This document shows, one piece after another, positions 1 to 12,095 of a DNA stretch of 64,000 nucleotides. Numbering within the stretch: position 1 is the stretch's first letter; each line of letters begins with the position of its first letter. Origin of the DNA: Heloderma charlesbogerti (taxonomy: Eukaryota; Chordata; Lepidosauria; Squamata; Helodermatidae); assembly GCA_026122225.1 (NCBI GenBank), contig JANEZZ010001676.1, forward strand, positions 1,550,001 through 1,614,000, in the 5' to 3' direction. The notes under the pieces are model-generated. The model did no database searches. It saw only the letters and a program-made list of their open reading frames with translations, and had not been told where the DNA came from. Both the position numbers and the translations under genes were made by a program.

Positions 1-239
1 TGCCGTCTGGCTTCCACTGGGGCTTTCCCCTTCCTTGATCCATCTCCTTTCTCCTCTGTCCTTTTAATGTTCCGTTAGTTTTACTCAGTGCTGCAGTGGT
101 GAATTTTGAAGCGCAGGCACTCATCATGACAGTCCAAATAGCCCCACTCCCGAGGAGAGGCCCGAACTGCAGGCAGTGGTGTTGATCCAAATCAACTACC
201 CAGTGCTAGGAATTTTCATCTACTAGGAGCTTTTTGTGA

Positions 240-475
240 AGCAAATGGGTCTTAATTGCCTATTCCAGACCAAGCAACCTCAAAATACTTTGCATTACAA
301 CAGGGAACAATATATCCTTGTTGGCAGAATTCGTTTCCCCCCAGCTGTTGAGTGTTGCAGCTAAGCTTAGAGGGGGCAGGGAAGCCTGAGAGGTGGGGGG
401 TGGGGTGGCAGATGATCTCAGCATCCCTGCTAATCAAATGGTGCTGGTGCTGTGTCCAGGTGAGCCCTGGCTCCG
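240..475 (-). repeat. Interspersed repeat, family X
   Basis: The reverse complement matches 45690-45905 and part of 63365-63505. Shared blocks are TTTGATTAGCAGGGATGCTG and ATATATTGTTCCCTG. Class unknown; the ORFs across it are not genes. Confidence 0.65.
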
Positions 476-540
476 CTATGCCACTGGTTTTACTGCAAAA
501 CATGAAACTTCCAATATCTAAAAGAGTGGAAACAGTGACA

Positions 541-1884
541 TGAGACATAATTAATATAATTCAAAACACCTGTTACCTGTACAATATTGATGCATCACTA
601 AAGGACTTTAACCAGCGTTTCCCCCAAACTTTCTTCTTCTCTTCCCTTTTTAGTCTCTTCCCTTTTTTTTTTTTTGGACCTCTTCCCAAAAATGTGGAAG
701 ACTCTTGAAATTACAAATTTCAGCAAATTGTACGCATTCGGAAGCAGCTAGAACTTTTACAGTTAGATTGATTTGCATACCTTAGTCCTCTCCCCACCTC
801 CAGTATATTTCAGCACATGGCGTCCATACATGGGGAGGCTCTTTGAGGTGAAAAGCATTATATGGATACACTTTAATAATAAATAATAATATTACATGAA
901 CACAGTCAACCTGAGCTTTGCAATAGAACCAACTTCTCTGATTTCTCTATTTAGCTGTTTTGTGCAGCCTCCTAATTCTCTCTCTTCCTACAGAAAGGTG
1001 GGGAAGGGAGTTATTTGGTTATCTACAAAAATCAATACAGTATTTAATAATAAAAGGAGTATTTGCAGAAACAACAGTTAAGCTCTTTGTGACCTCTCAA
1101 AAACAACAACAACCGAAACCTTACGCTTTTCTTGATGGTGATCAAAAGTACAGAGAGCAGTCTTCTTGCACCAGCAGCGGTTCAGTTTTGTTTTCCTTGA
1201 GCTAGGTTACCAAGATCGCTCATTTGGTATTTCATTGCTCTTTGTTTACATTTTCCTGAGTTTATTCCCTGAGGCTGCAATGAATGGGGTTGTGTATGTT
1301 GGAGCTAAATTGTAATTAAAACATTGTTAGTAGATGCCAGAGCAATGGTATGAATGATAGTTGCACCACAGTTTGAATTCTTATAATTTGCTGTATATTA
1401 TCCATCCGTTATACGAGACAAAACATCTTGGTATCAGTACCACTACACCATGGTGGCTCTCTGCATTTGTTTCTACCCATTATGCAAGCAAAACAAAAGA
1501 AAAATTCCTTGCTATAAATCTCTAGATCTCCTTACCTCAGAAGAGACAACAGGATTAAAATCCTGTTGATAGTACTCCTGGGTTGCTTTCTCAGAAAGCT
1601 ACGTTATCATGCCCAAACCAGAGTTGCGAAGTCTCTTTAATTCTCTGAATCCAGTTGCATGGCAGTAGTCATGCCTGGCTTTGTCTGAGGTTCCACGTGT
1701 TTTTTGCTCACCTAACCTGCCCACAACCACAGGAATGTTGCTGCCACTGCTTGGCAGATGGCAAAAGAGGCTAGCAAGAGATTCTTCTAACAGGGGATTC
1801 TGGGGAGATCACAAGATCAGCGCTACCCACTTGGTTTGGATATGGAGAGCTCTCTATGACAGCGATGGGCAGAAGGTAGATGTC
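541..1884. other. Unique non-coding sequence
   Basis: AT-rich sequence with a poly-T run near 665 and no recognisable exon, RNA gene or repeat. The ORFs present are short and lack homology. Confidence 0.5.
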
Positions 1885-1990
1885 CAGCTGTTTTTGGACT
1901 CCAACTCCCAGAAGCCCCTGCCAGCATAGCCAGTGGTCAGGAATGCTGGGAGTTGACGTCCAAAACGTTCAGAGATCTACTTACTGCCTG
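1885..1990. mobile_element. Palindromic MITE, family A (partial)
   Basis: Left GGACTCCAACTCCCAGAAG and right CTGGGAGTTGACGTCC are inverted copies around CCAGCATAGCC. This is the commonest repeat of the window: a non-autonomous DNA element with the GGACTACAACTCCCA core. Confidence 0.7.
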
Positions 1991-2809
1991 CCCCTGCTCT
2001 AAGAGACATGATGGGAATAGTCCTTCCTACACACTGTTGTTTTTGAAGAAAGCTGGATTATCTGCTAATAAAAGGTACCCGGTTGGCACCTGTTATTCTG
2101 CATAATTGGCTGTGTTGTAGACAGGCAATCTTATGCAATGTCTGATTGCTACCTTTGGTAGAGGCCTCTAGGAGGATGTTAATTCTGCATAAGTGTAGAA
2201 GGAAATGCAGAATTTAATTTTGGGTGCAGAATTCAGCAATCTCCACCCCCAGCCCCACATTCTTATTTTATTTTTAAAAAGCAAGTTTCTAGCCCTTATG
2301 AAAAGCCCTTAGAAATGATTGAATGTATGTAGCCAAACATGGTGAAATAGAAGACAGAGAGGAAGTTGCATATGAATTTTACATTGATCAGGAGGCAGGC
2401 CACCTTTTTTATACCTCCAGAGTCTAGAAACAGCAAATCTGTTAGCAGCGACTATAATTACTGGATCTCGTTTCCAAGTTGAATATGAGTAACCCAATAA
2501 TAAAATTGAAGCATCATGTTAACTTTTGAAATGTGAGAAATATATATTACTTTGGTTCAAAACTTCACAGTACATGATTATGTTCACAACATGCACACAA
2601 AATAAATCAAATTTTCATTAACTTCCTCTCCAATCTGGTCAGAAGACATGTGGCAGGTTTGCTGAATCTAAACAGGTCTCTGCCTCGATGAAAACTGCCT
2701 GCGAATGAGATGGATTCCAGCTTCCCTGGGGAAGGACAGGATGTAAATGTAAACAAATATAGGTTAAAGCCATTTGGTACCTTTTAAAGAAATATGTGTA
2801 GACCTGGGG

Positions 2810-3290
2810 TCTCCATTGCGGTCCCCTGGGCACCAGTATGCCTGCAGATACCTCTCTCAGGTCCCACCCGGTTTCCTCTCCCTCCTGATTTTTGTTTTAT
2901 TTATTAACACCTTTTTTTAATAAAAAATATTTTTAACTGGGATGCTGGCTGCTGCCAAGCAAACTACTGCCCTCCAGCGCCATCTTTATTTGGTTCAAAA
3001 GAGTGGGTTTGTGTTTCGAAGCTCAGCCCCCACCTCTGTCTTGTTCTTGGGCAAATTACTTTTCTTTTAGTCTCACTGGCTGGCCTTCTGTTTTGTGACC
3101 GGCTGTGCCTACCATGGGAGCCATTTTGTGAATGGGCAAGCTCCCCATGGTGCTCATTTTGTCAGAGCACCCATGACTCGATGGCCTACTGGACTGGATA
3201 GCCTTGTAGGCCCCTTCCAACCCTACTATTCTATGACACCGTCTCAAAATTCCAAATGTGCCCCCTGACCCAAAAAAGTTGGAGATGTTT
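2810..3290. repeat. DNA-element-like repeat (family W) with CR1 tail inside
   Basis: The first part (GGGGTCTCCATTGCGGTCCC, then CCCTCCTGATTTTTG) recurs at 57010-57110. A truncated CR1 3' end, CCTTCCAACCCTACTATTCT, lies at about 3210-3233. The right end, near 3265-3290, reads AAAAAAGTTGGAGATG. Confidence 0.55.
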
Positions 3291-3639
3291 GTGCTCTGAA
3301 CAGAAAATTATGAAAACTGGGAAATACTCGCTGTGTGTCTGGGAAAGGAGATTGCCTTCCAGGGCTGGCACCAGATTTGCAGGGGAGTGGGGCAAAGCCT
3401 TTTTGGTGGGCCCCTTCCTCCGTCGGTGAGTGTTGGCAGACTTACCTGGGGGTCACAGCAAGGACCAAGCTCTCAGCAGGACCAAGCAGGTGATAGACTA
3501 CCCACCATTTTAATGCTGCACAGTGCCCTGGGGTAACACAATCTCAGGGGCATTATGGGAAATTAGAGTGGCCCTGGGCTGGGCGATTTTTTTTTTAAGA
3601 GGTCCCTATGGTGGGCCTGGCCAGAGCACTGGGGCCCGG

Positions 3640-3730
3640 GCAGCTGACCAAGGATGTTTTTCTCTCTGAAAGGAGCCACTGGACTCAATGGTCTTATAGG
3701 CGCCTTCCAACCCTACTATTCTATGATTCA
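3640..3730 (+). mobile_element. CR1 LINE 3' end fragment
   Basis: GACTCAATGGTCTTATAGGC followed by CCTTCCAACCCTACTATTCT and ATGATTC, the CR1 terminal hallmark. Confidence 0.75.
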
Positions 3731-3917
3731 CTGCATTTTCTCTTCAACTGAAGAACCTTCACCTCTCCTTGAATCTGTCTTCCTCTCCGAGGGCGCATCT
3801 GTTAGGAGGTTGACATACATGCTGTTTGTTTTAGCAAGTCTAATAGAGTAGGGGGAGAGTTGAAAACACATCCAGTTTCGTATCAGGGTAGCTGTGGGCT
3901 GTTCTTCATTCTAAGTC

Positions 3918-4185
3918 TGCGTGTGTGTCTGTGTGTCGCTCTGTATGGAAAGACACAGGAATGATAGCTCTGTATGTGTGTGTCTGTCTCTCTCTGAGTG
4001 TTACTCTATGTGTGTGTGTGTGTCTGTGTTCGTGACTGTGTGTAGCATGTGTGTATGCGTGTGCGCGTGTCTCTCTCTCTCTCTCTGTCTGCCCCCCGTC
4101 ACTCTCTTTCTGTGTCACTTTGTGTGAGTGTCTGTTTCTATGTGTGTGTCTCTCTCTGTGTTTGTCCGTGTGTGTCTGTGTAAGA
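3918..4185. repeat. Low-complexity GT/CT-rich region
   Basis: Mixed (GT)n and (CT)n tracts with interruptions. Both strands carry ORFs of about 70 codons made only of Cys/Val/Ser or His/Thr/Arg, which are artefacts. Confidence 0.9.
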
Positions 4186-4379
4186 AATATTAGGCAGGAA
4201 GCTCAGTGACAGCAAACATAAAATCAGAAATTAATTTTTTCCTGGTGAGATTCAACTGCCTAGCTGTCGGATGTTGAATAAACTAACTTAGCTCCAGATT
4301 AGGGAGGGAATTCCCAGGAGCCTGCTTGGCTTGCTTCTAGAGCTGTGCAGCTCTTTGCTCAGCATCCAGGGCTAGCAGG

Positions 4380-4466
4380 AAGGTGGCTCACCAGCATTGG
4401 GGGAGGGGGGTGCTTTGCATGTGGAAGGTGGCTGGTTCAATCCCCGGCATTTCCAGTTGGGAAAAA
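4380..4466 (+). mobile_element. tRNA-derived SINE-2 fragment
   Basis: TGCTTTGCATGTGGAAGGTGG then GGTTCAATCCCCGGC, the B-box side of the SINE seen in full at 17360-17565. Confidence 0.6.
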
Positions 4467-4477
4467 AAGATCAGGTT

Positions 4478-4880
4478 GCAGGTAGAGATGTACAAATCGT
4501 GTAAAGTCTGTTCCGCCTGTGTTTCGTGATTGTCAGGCACCTTTCGTTCCATCGTCCACCCATCGCTGGAATGGGGGGGTGGGAGTTGCTTCTGAATTTG
4601 CACAAATTTGCATTTGCACTTGTGAAAATGTGCAGATCCCCCCCAATGCACATTTTCACACTTTTAATATGTGGGGGAAATGTGCATTTTTGGCTGGGTT
4701 TTTTATTTTGCATATTTTTCTGTGATAAAATTTGCGCAAATTCAGGACAGTTAGAAAAATGCTCCACAAGTCTGTGGGATCCACCCGAAGGGGAGAAGCT
4801 GGTCCACTGTGGAATCCACTGGTCAGATTCATGAAAATCCAAACTCATCTGGTTTTGTTGCAGATTTCTCTGACTTCCCT
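4478..4880. mobile_element. Non-autonomous DNA element with A/T-rich inverted blocks
   Basis: Starts near GTAGAGATGTACAAAT. Internal inverted blocks such as TTTGCACAAATTTGC, GTGAAAATGTGC and GCACATTTTCACAC resemble the element at 23800-24115. The overlapping ORFs on both strands come from the palindrome. Confidence 0.5.
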
Positions 4881-5196
4881 AGTCGCAGGTGATGGGAAAT
4901 CCCTTCTTTCCCTTCCAAGATCCCACCTTGGAGAGCCACTGTGGATGCTGAGCTACATGGATTATTGGGTAGCCCATTGCTGGGCTACCAAGTAGTGGCC
5001 TGACTTTGCAGAAGGCCTTTATAGGTATCCCTGATGGACTCTTCCTCCTCAGAGAGGCATCAGAATTGTTAGAGTATTTGAGCCAAAGCCTTGGAATTGG
5101 ATAAACTCGGAAAATCCTGATAATTGGTCACTTGTGCAACTTCTCCTCCTAAAGTATACTGCTCAATAGTACACTTTAATAATAATATAAAATGAT

Positions 5197-5565
5197 GGGC
5201 AGGGTGGTGTAGTGGTTAGAGCAGCCTTGCCCCAACCTGGCGCCCTCCAGAGGTGTTGGATTACAATTCCTATCATCCCCAGCCAGCATGCGCACTGACC
5301 ATACTCCTGATGATGATGGGAGTTGTAGAGCACCAGGTATTTGGGGAAGGCTGAGTTAAAGTCTCAGACTGGAGGGTACTGACCCAGGTTCAAATCCCCA
5401 CTCAGCTATGAAACTTGGCACTGGGCCAGCCTCTCAGCCTAACCTACCGCAAAGGGTTGTTGTGAGAATAAAATGCCTGGGGAGGGAGGAACCCCACGTA
5501 GACCACCTTGAGCTCCTTGTAGGAAAGGCAGAACAATAAATGCAGTATATAAATAAATGGGTTAA
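5197..5565 (+). mobile_element. tRNA-derived SINE-1 with a nested family A MITE
   Basis: A-box-like GGTGTAGTGGTTAGAG at about 5210, B-box-like GGTTCAAATCC at about 5389, then the SINE body and an AATAAATG tail. Between the boxes (about 5226-5356) sits a family A palindrome, so the SINE is the older element. Confidence 0.75.
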
Positions 5566-5787
5566 AGTGCTTCTAGGCTACCCAGAAACCTTCAGTTAGG
5601 CACACTAGAAAAGTATCCAAGTCAGGATGAGATATTTTTACACCCAGAGGCACAAAAGCATTCATAATGGAAAGATGCATTCCGCATAGTAGAGGCATTC
5701 CAGCAGAAAGCAGCAAAACCAAACCATGCATCGGTTGGAGTTTTTGCATGTGGGAGTGTAGCTACCTCTTCAGGCCATGGGACTGGG

Positions 5788-5924
5788 GGCAGGAATGGGA
5801 AACATGTGGCCCTTCAGATGTGGTGCAACTCTACTCCTCCCTTGCCACTGGCTATGCTGGCTGATGGGAGTTGTAGTCCAACCACATCTGGAGTGTTACA
5901 CGCTCCCCATCACTGGTGCAGGGG
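5788..5924. mobile_element. Palindromic MITE, family A
   Basis: GGCCCTTCAGATGTGGTGCA on the left pairs with CCAACCACATCTGGAG on the right; the arms flank GGCTATGCTGGCTGATGGG. Confidence 0.75.
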
Positions 5925-6711
5925 AAAGATGTTTCAGCTGAAGCCAGAAACCCAGATCTCTGCGCGGCAGAACGCCAGTGCTTCATTTGTTAGCTTGTCC
6001 AGAGCCATGTTAGATTTCATTGGGGCGTGCCCAAATGAAGTTAAGGGTTGACTGGCTGCCTCTTCATTTCAGCCTGATTGCAACTAATTGTCTTTATTAG
6101 CTTGTAAACTTCGGTGGAATAATAGAAATAGGAAACAGACTGACACTTCTCTGCCTGTCTTCTTCCATGGCTGCTGTTGTATTAATTTCTCAGAGGAAGC
6201 CAACAGTTAATGCACATAAGGAATGGGAAGGGCAGCACCGGCCAACAGGGCATCACAGAATAAATAGAATTGTTGGGGAAAGATTCTGCTCTTGCTTATG
6301 CTGGTGGATCTTGGGAGGAAGCCCTGACAAAATTATTTTGTGCGTATGTCTGTGTAGCTCAAAATACTTTAATTGCTAAAAACATTTAGAAGCCAGACCC
6401 TGGGGTGGATGGTGGCCAACTCATAAAATGTCTAGGCGCCCAATCCCCACAAACGTTAAGGAGCTTGTGCAATGTTTATGCAGCAGTACATATTTGTATA
6501 TATTTCAGATTTATATCTTGTTTGCCAAAATAAGAATGCTGTTTGAAGAATAGCAGGGTAAACTTTCCACTTGTTCAACTGCAGGACAGAACAGAAAGAT
6601 CCTCAGCTGAAGGATCTGATATTTTGAAATATGCCTGGGTTAGGGATCTGGCAAGCCTCCAAAGGGAGCAAGTTCTAGAAATATGAATCAGAAATGTCTC
6701 CAGTGTGTGTT
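5925..6711. other. Unique non-coding sequence
   Basis: No exon, RNA gene or repeat recognised. Confidence 0.45.
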
Positions 6712-6935
6712 TATTATTACATTTATATCCTCCTTCCTTTCCTCTTGCAAGGAACCCAAGGCAGCTTACATGATCTTCCTCCTCTCCATTTTATCCTCAC
6801 AACAACCCTGTGAGTTAGGTTATGCCAGAAGTCACTGACTGGCCCAAAGTCACCCAGTGAGCTTCATGGCTGAGTGAGGACTAGAACCTGGATCTCCCCA
6901 GCCCCACAGTCTAACCACTACATCATACTGTCTCT
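6712..6935 (-). mobile_element. tRNA-derived SINE-1
   Basis: Reverse copy: CTTGCAAGGAACCCAAGGCA, then CACAACAACCCTGTGAG, ending in the reverse A box TCTAACCACTACATCATACT. Confidence 0.8.
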
Positions 6936-7039
6936 GTTGAATCTTTGTGCGTGGCAAACATATCAACAGACACTTTGGGGATCTGTCATGGGGATCTTGA
7001 GTAGTGTTTACTGCTGGATACTATTGCAGAATGCATAGA

Positions 7040-7176
7040 TCAGTCTTCCCCAGCCTGATGCCTTCCAGATATTTTTGACTTCAGCTTCCATCAGTCCCAG
7101 CCAGCATGTTCAGGAATGCTGGGAGTTGTAGTCCATGACATCTGGAGGGCACCACTTTGAGAAAGGCTGACATAGA
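7040..7176. mobile_element. Palindromic MITE, family A
   Basis: CTTCCCCAGCCTGATGCCTT paired with GGAGGGCACCACTTTGAG, with arms around CCAGCCAGCATG. Core GGGAGTTGTAGTCCATGACA. Confidence 0.75.
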
Positions 7177-8420
7177 TTATAGCATTACTCATTTCCATGC
7201 TCCAAAGTTGCACCAAAGGTGCCATCATATTTCTTTGTTTATTTAGCATCCATAGTCAGGAGTCAAAAAATTCACCCAGCAGCAAGCAGAAACCTGGATG
7301 AATGTGCTTTCAGTCATATACGCTTGCACACAGCCTGCTGCAGGAACCGAATGAATTTGTGACAAACTGGGAATGTGGTGTGCAAACCATGTACACCGGG
7401 CCACCTTCTGCTGTGTCTCCAGAGGGTGCCAACCACACAACGGCTCTGTGATTTTATAGTTGCAGGTAGCCTCTCTCGAACACGCTTCCACCGCTAGCAC
7501 TGCTTGGGTTTCAAGGGGGAGGGCTCTGTGTAATGCTTTAAAACCTTTATTGTCTAAACTTCTTGAAACGGTTTTCCAGCTGCTCTGATCCCTTCTGCCC
7601 ACTTACTACTCCCTGGTCTCTGGGATTTTTGCCCTGGCCTCTTTCCTGGTGTCGCAGCAGAGCACATGTGTCAGGAACCTGTCAGGGACCTCTGGTTGCC
7701 AGGAGCAAGGTTGGAGATCGCACACGGGGTGGGGGTGGGGAATGCCACTACTTGAATTTCACCCGGAAGCAGGACACTGCTAAATCCTGATAAGATTTTC
7801 TCCTCCCTCTCTCGCTCTCGCTCTCTCCTTTCTTCCTGTTTAAATGTCACTGAATATGAGTCACTGGGAGTCTAATTTTCCTCCTGTGACGTGGTTGCAC
7901 CAGACTTCTCAGCGGAGCGTCTCTCCCGTGAAAGGGGTGTGTGTTGTGTTTGCATTCTGTTCCTCTGTGTTCTCGTGCTTTGTTGATCCTGAGCTTAGCG
8001 TGGAGTCATCTTTCTCTTGTAAGTCGGAAGCTGGAAGTATTTTGAGCCAGCTGTGGGGGGGGAGCGCCCCGCAGCATTTGCACCCTTCTTTACATCCAGG
8101 GCCTCCCCCAACCTGGTTGTCACAGGAGCATACTGGCCTGCCAGAAAGCACCTAGCACCTCCACGTTGGTGGTGTATGTCCCCCAGTACACACATATACA
8201 CAGCTCCCTTCCTATGAGCTTTGCCTGGCTGGGAAGAATCCAGTCATGGCCCCACTTGCTCCTAAAGGTGATGGTGCACAGGCCACCTTATGCGTCGTCT
8301 GACCTTTTAACATTTCTCACATAGTCGTGTTTCTATGTACACCATCACACCCCGCAGAAAGGAGTTGAGCAGCATGAACTGGCCCTCTTGGCTGCGTTCA
8401 TCTTCCTCAGTCTTATGGGG
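7177..8420. other. Non-coding sequence with a CT-rich tract
   Basis: A (CTCT/CTCG)n tract lies near 7800-7830. ORFs of about 75-120 codons on both strands show no recognisable family. Confidence 0.45.
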
Positions 8421-8570
8421 TAGGCTACTATCGTCTCCATTTTACAAACTTGGGAACTGCTGCTGAGAGAGCATGACTTGCCCAGGGCCATGCAGAGAGA
8501 CCCTGGCTGCAGCAAGGCAGCCAGACAGAGGTCTCCTGTATTCTGTCCTCTCCACTGGATCACAGTAACA
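8421..8570 (-). mobile_element. MIR-like CORE-SINE remnant
   Basis: TCGTCTCCATTTTACAAACT, GACTTGCCCAGGGCCATGCA and GAGGTCTCCTGTATTCTGTC follow the order of an inverted MIR element, the old SINE shared by amniotes. Confidence 0.6.
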
Positions 8571-8587
8571 TCACTTGGTATGTTGTG

Positions 8588-8716
8588 TGTCCAATGGAGG
8601 CTGGTGGCTCCGATGACAGTGGGGTGGTGAATCCTCTCCGGGTTTCAGTCAGAACCAGTCAGAACTGTAAAGGAGCTGTCCAAGGGGCTTTGCCACCAGC
8701 CTCCACTGTGTGTGTC
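8588..8716. mobile_element. Palindromic hAT-type MITE, family Q (shortened copy)
   Basis: Ends AATGGAGGCTGGTGGCTCCG and CCACCAGCCTCCACT are inverted copies. Same family as the intact copy at 54839-55031. Confidence 0.75.
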
Positions 8717-9129
8717 TACAGTATTCCCATTTTCCTTCTGTGAATCACCATAAGCAGGTCTCTTAATTGCACCAGCTGCATAGCTTTATATTTTCGGCAC
8801 ATCTTGAAACGTGGAAGAAATGGAACTTGAACCCCAGTGTTTGGAGATGCACCTAACCCCTCTGGCTAATTGTGGTTTGGTTTCTGGTTCTGGCTTTTGT
8901 TCTGTGCTCCGTGTGTATTTTAAGAGTTAACAACCCACCTGTCTTAACCACTTGCTCCACTGTTGCAGAGTGGTCCCTCGTTCCAAGGGAGGAAGGGCAT
9001 TTGCAGCACCACAACTCGGTGGTGTCCGGAGCAACTCTTGCAACGCACCTCCAGTCCAGCAATGTTGTGAAGGGTGTGGGAGTTGGGAAGTGCCCGTGAG
9101 CATTGATCTTTCAGCCAGGGAGGCAGAAA

Positions 9130-9445
9130 TACCTCAGCTCTGAGTAGAGTCCGTTGATTTGCCACGCACCGCTGGCTTCTTGGCAGTCGGAGAGGCGGGG
9201 AAGCAGCCCGCCTATCGAGAGCCTGCGTGGGCGCGAGTGTGGCTCCCTCGGAGTGAGGTGCACGAGGACTGCGATGTGCACCACGCTTCAGCAATGAATG
9301 GACGATGGTCGTTGAATTCCTCAGCCAGCAAGCCACACTGAAAGCCTCCTTTCCCGCCCCCCAGCTGTAGGCAGAAGACTTTCCTCTCTTTCTGTGTGCA
9401 TTTCTCTTCCTGGTTCATCTTTGCTGAAGGCAAGCGGGAAAGCAG
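9130..9445 (+). promoter_or_regulatory. CpG-rich segment ending at a splice donor; candidate 5' UTR exon or alternative promoter
   Basis: The part from about 9155 to 9310 is visibly enriched in CpG against CpG-poor surroundings. It is followed by a repeat-free stretch that ends in AAAGCAG|GTAAATG at 9445/9446, a strong donor. KIAA0513 starts coding 6.5 kb downstream on the same strand and in human has untranslated first exons (recalled). No polypeptide is proposed. Confidence 0.33.
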
Positions 9446-9779
9446 GTAAATGTGTCTGTCTTCCCTCTCTGCAGCTTTTGTGTGGGATAATGGGAGGCCT
9501 CTGTGTTTGTTTTTAAGTTCTCCTAATGCTGCCAGGGGGGCTTAATTTCACTACACGTGTCCTGTGCATGTTTCAGGCTGTGTGGGTGCCGGAGATGAAA
9601 GACACACGCAGGAAGACCGTGTCTGCTGCCTTGATTCGGGAAAGCTGATTAAATAAAAGATGAATAACTTTTAGAATAATTTCTTGCAGTGCTCAATATG
9701 CAAAGTCCTTTACAGGGTTTGTCCTCTTTTTGCCAGCTGAAGAAATCATCTTGCTACCTAAAGCTCCAAGAGTAATAGG

Positions 9780-9925
9780 ACAACAAAGAATCTTGTGGCA
9801 GTGTAAAGACAAACACCTTTATTCTAGGATAAGCTTTTGTGGGCGTATGCCAAAATAAAGGTATTCATCTTTAAGGTGCCACAAGGTTCTTTCTTGTTTT
9901 TTCTGCAGCAGACCAACAGGGCTCC
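9780..9925. repeat. Fragment of an interspersed repeat
   Basis: AAGGTGCCACAAGGTTC with CAGCAGACCAACAGGGC; the AAGGTGCCACAAGA block recurs near 59888. Class not resolved. Confidence 0.45.
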
Positions 9926-10863
9926 CCCTCTGGAAAGGATTAAGCGAGCACATGAGCACATGAAGGTGGTCAGCTGTCCATCTCCCCACCCCATTTTATG
10001 TAAAGGAAAGTTTACCAATAATGGCATGCAGAATTTATATGAACTCTTGTCCCATAGCATATCTGGGTATTTTTATTTGTTTCATTCCTCCTTTTCTTTT
10101 CCCCTCTTCCTTCCCCAGTTTCTCTTCTTCATGCACCATCTTCAGCTTAACTTCCCTGCAAATACTTTTTTTTGCATTTTGTCTTTGGATATGTATGGGA
10201 TACTTTGCCATGCCTGTGGGGGAGGAGATTCCATTGAATCTGTTTCTAGAGTCTTCAAGATTCCATATGGTGTGTGGGTGTGTGCGCACGTGCGCACACT
10301 GCCCTTCTGGGGCTTAGGAACTGGAACTCCCAGACTGGTATCCTGTGTCCATTGCACTGTGTTTCCTTTTTCTTGCCCATCCCGCTCAGTCAAGTGTGCC
10401 TGCTGTATGAGAAGAGGGGTGTTTGGGGATGCAGTTTGGCTTGCATAAACCACATTTTGGGGTGATGGGGTAAAGTCGGTATGTCTGAGGTGCCTTTGGT
10501 TCAACCCCTCCCATAACTGCTAGATTCATCTTCACAGCTGTGCATGTCGGAGGAGGACCTGAAAGGCTCATCTCATCAGGAGCAAATCACAGGGTCCCTG
10601 ACATTAGCCGCAGCTGCTGCGTGCATCCTTCCCAGTGCTGCTACAGCTCGTCCTCCCCTTTCACATGAAGGGGTGTAATTATTTGTAATGAGGGCACATT
10701 GCAGAGAAAGGGAGAAGAAGGGGACCTGCCAAGCAGAGGGAGGTGAGAGTCCGGAGTCCAGCTGGGAAAATAATAGATCGCATTTGACTGTAGAGGGAAA
10801 TCATTTTATCTTCTCAAAAACGGGTTGCTGTTTACAGCAAGCCAAGTGAGAGGCTGCAAGGCG
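9926..10863. other. Unique non-coding sequence
   Basis: Includes the longest uninterrupted ORF upstream of KIAA0513 (9837-10448, 203 codons). It is rich in Phe/Cys/Ser, starts inside a repeat and has no recognisable domain, so it is not called a gene. Confidence 0.5.
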
Positions 10864-10870
10864 TGTGTGT

Positions 10871-10902
<32 letters not shown>
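10864..10902. repeat. (TG)n(GA)n microsatellite
   Basis: Compound TG then GA dinucleotide run. Confidence 0.9.
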
Positions 10903-10939
10903 GGCAAAACCACTGATGTTCAGCAAAAACTTAAGTATC

Positions 10940-11040
10940 CAGAAGAACAGACTTCCCCAACCTGGTGCCTTCCAGATGTGTTGGCCTACAACTCCCAGCA
11001 TCCCCCACCCTGCCACTTCTGGAGGGCTCCAGGTTCCAAG
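10940..11040. mobile_element. Palindromic MITE, family A (half)
   Basis: CTTCCCCAACCTGGTGCCTT then GGCCTACAACTCCCAGCATC. Only one arm is clear. Confidence 0.6.
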
Positions 11041-11999
11041 TTGCAGAAGGCTGCAATAGAAGAAGGAAAGGATGGAGGGTGGATGTTAGAGAAGGGATAG
11101 TTTAATTTTTTGGCCGTGGGCCATAAGTATGTAAGACATACTCACATAAGGGTAAGAGAGAGTGAGACAGAGAGAAAGAGAGAAGGTAAAATGCGGATTT
11201 CTTAGGCCTTGCGGAAACAACTTCCTCTTTTGGTCTCTCCCCTCCTGGATTTGCCTCTCTGTCAACCTTTCCCCTGTCCACCCAGTCATCCCACCATTTC
11301 TTTCTGTGATGACAAAGTTTTTGCGCCTTACCTCACAAGGCCCTGGAGCTGAGGTCAGCAGCATTTCAGGAAGTCCCACCATGATGTTGACCACGTGAGT
11401 TCCACCAAGTGGCTGCTTAAACTTGGTCTACCCATGTGGCAAAATGACTGGGGATGGGTGGGGAGGATGCCATTTTTGGTCCCCCTCCATGTAGAAAATT
11501 CTCTGCAAGTAGAACAAACAAAAAACCTAGCACGTCAGGTTGAGAGGTTCTGTTCCATCCTCCATCTCTCTACTTGCAGGAATGTATTTATTTTTTGTTA
11601 CCTGAGAGTATTCAAAAATGTGATTTCCCCCCGCCCCTCCTACAGTTTGAAATGACAGAGCCCTAACACAGTTGAAAGGGCTACAGCACCTCATTCTGCT
11701 TCTTGAGTAGACCAGGCCTTCTTTCTAAAATAAGAGGTGCTGAGGAAAGCAGAGATACCTGCAGGGGAGAAAACTCAGAAAGCATTCAGTTACATGACCA
11801 TGCTAATGACCGAGTCCTCTCAGGTGGAGATGATGCATTATTCCCATTGGATCACATCTGCTTTCTTTTAGGAGTAGATCACTCTTTAAGCCACTTCTCA
11901 TTGTACCGTGTTTTTAATTCACTTGGCATCAGCATTGCACTGAGCATCTTCTGGTGATAAACTGTGAACCTGGGAAGCTAATATCAGAAGGCTTCCGAA

Positions 12000-12095
12000 C
12001 CAAAGTTTCCCTAAGGCAGCCTTTGGCTACACTGGCTGAGAATTATAGAAGTTGCAGTCCTACACATCTGGAGAGCACCCAGTTGGACAGGTCTG
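12000..12095. mobile_element. Palindromic MITE, family A (remnant)
   Basis: Diverged copy: GCAGTCCTACACATCTGGAG with GAGCACCCAGTTGGACAG. Confidence 0.5.

Noticed and set aside
3906..4127. Opposed ORFs of Cys/Val/Ser and His/Thr/Arg
   Set aside because: Low-complexity dinucleotide sequence.
5197..5565. Genuine tRNA gene suggested by A and B box motifs
   Set aside because: The boxes belong to a SINE: no cloverleaf, an insertion between the boxes, and many related copies in the window.
9837..10448. 203-codon plus-strand ORF
   Set aside because: Starts in a repeat, has biased composition and no recognisable domain, and other frames are equally open there. Treated as chance.
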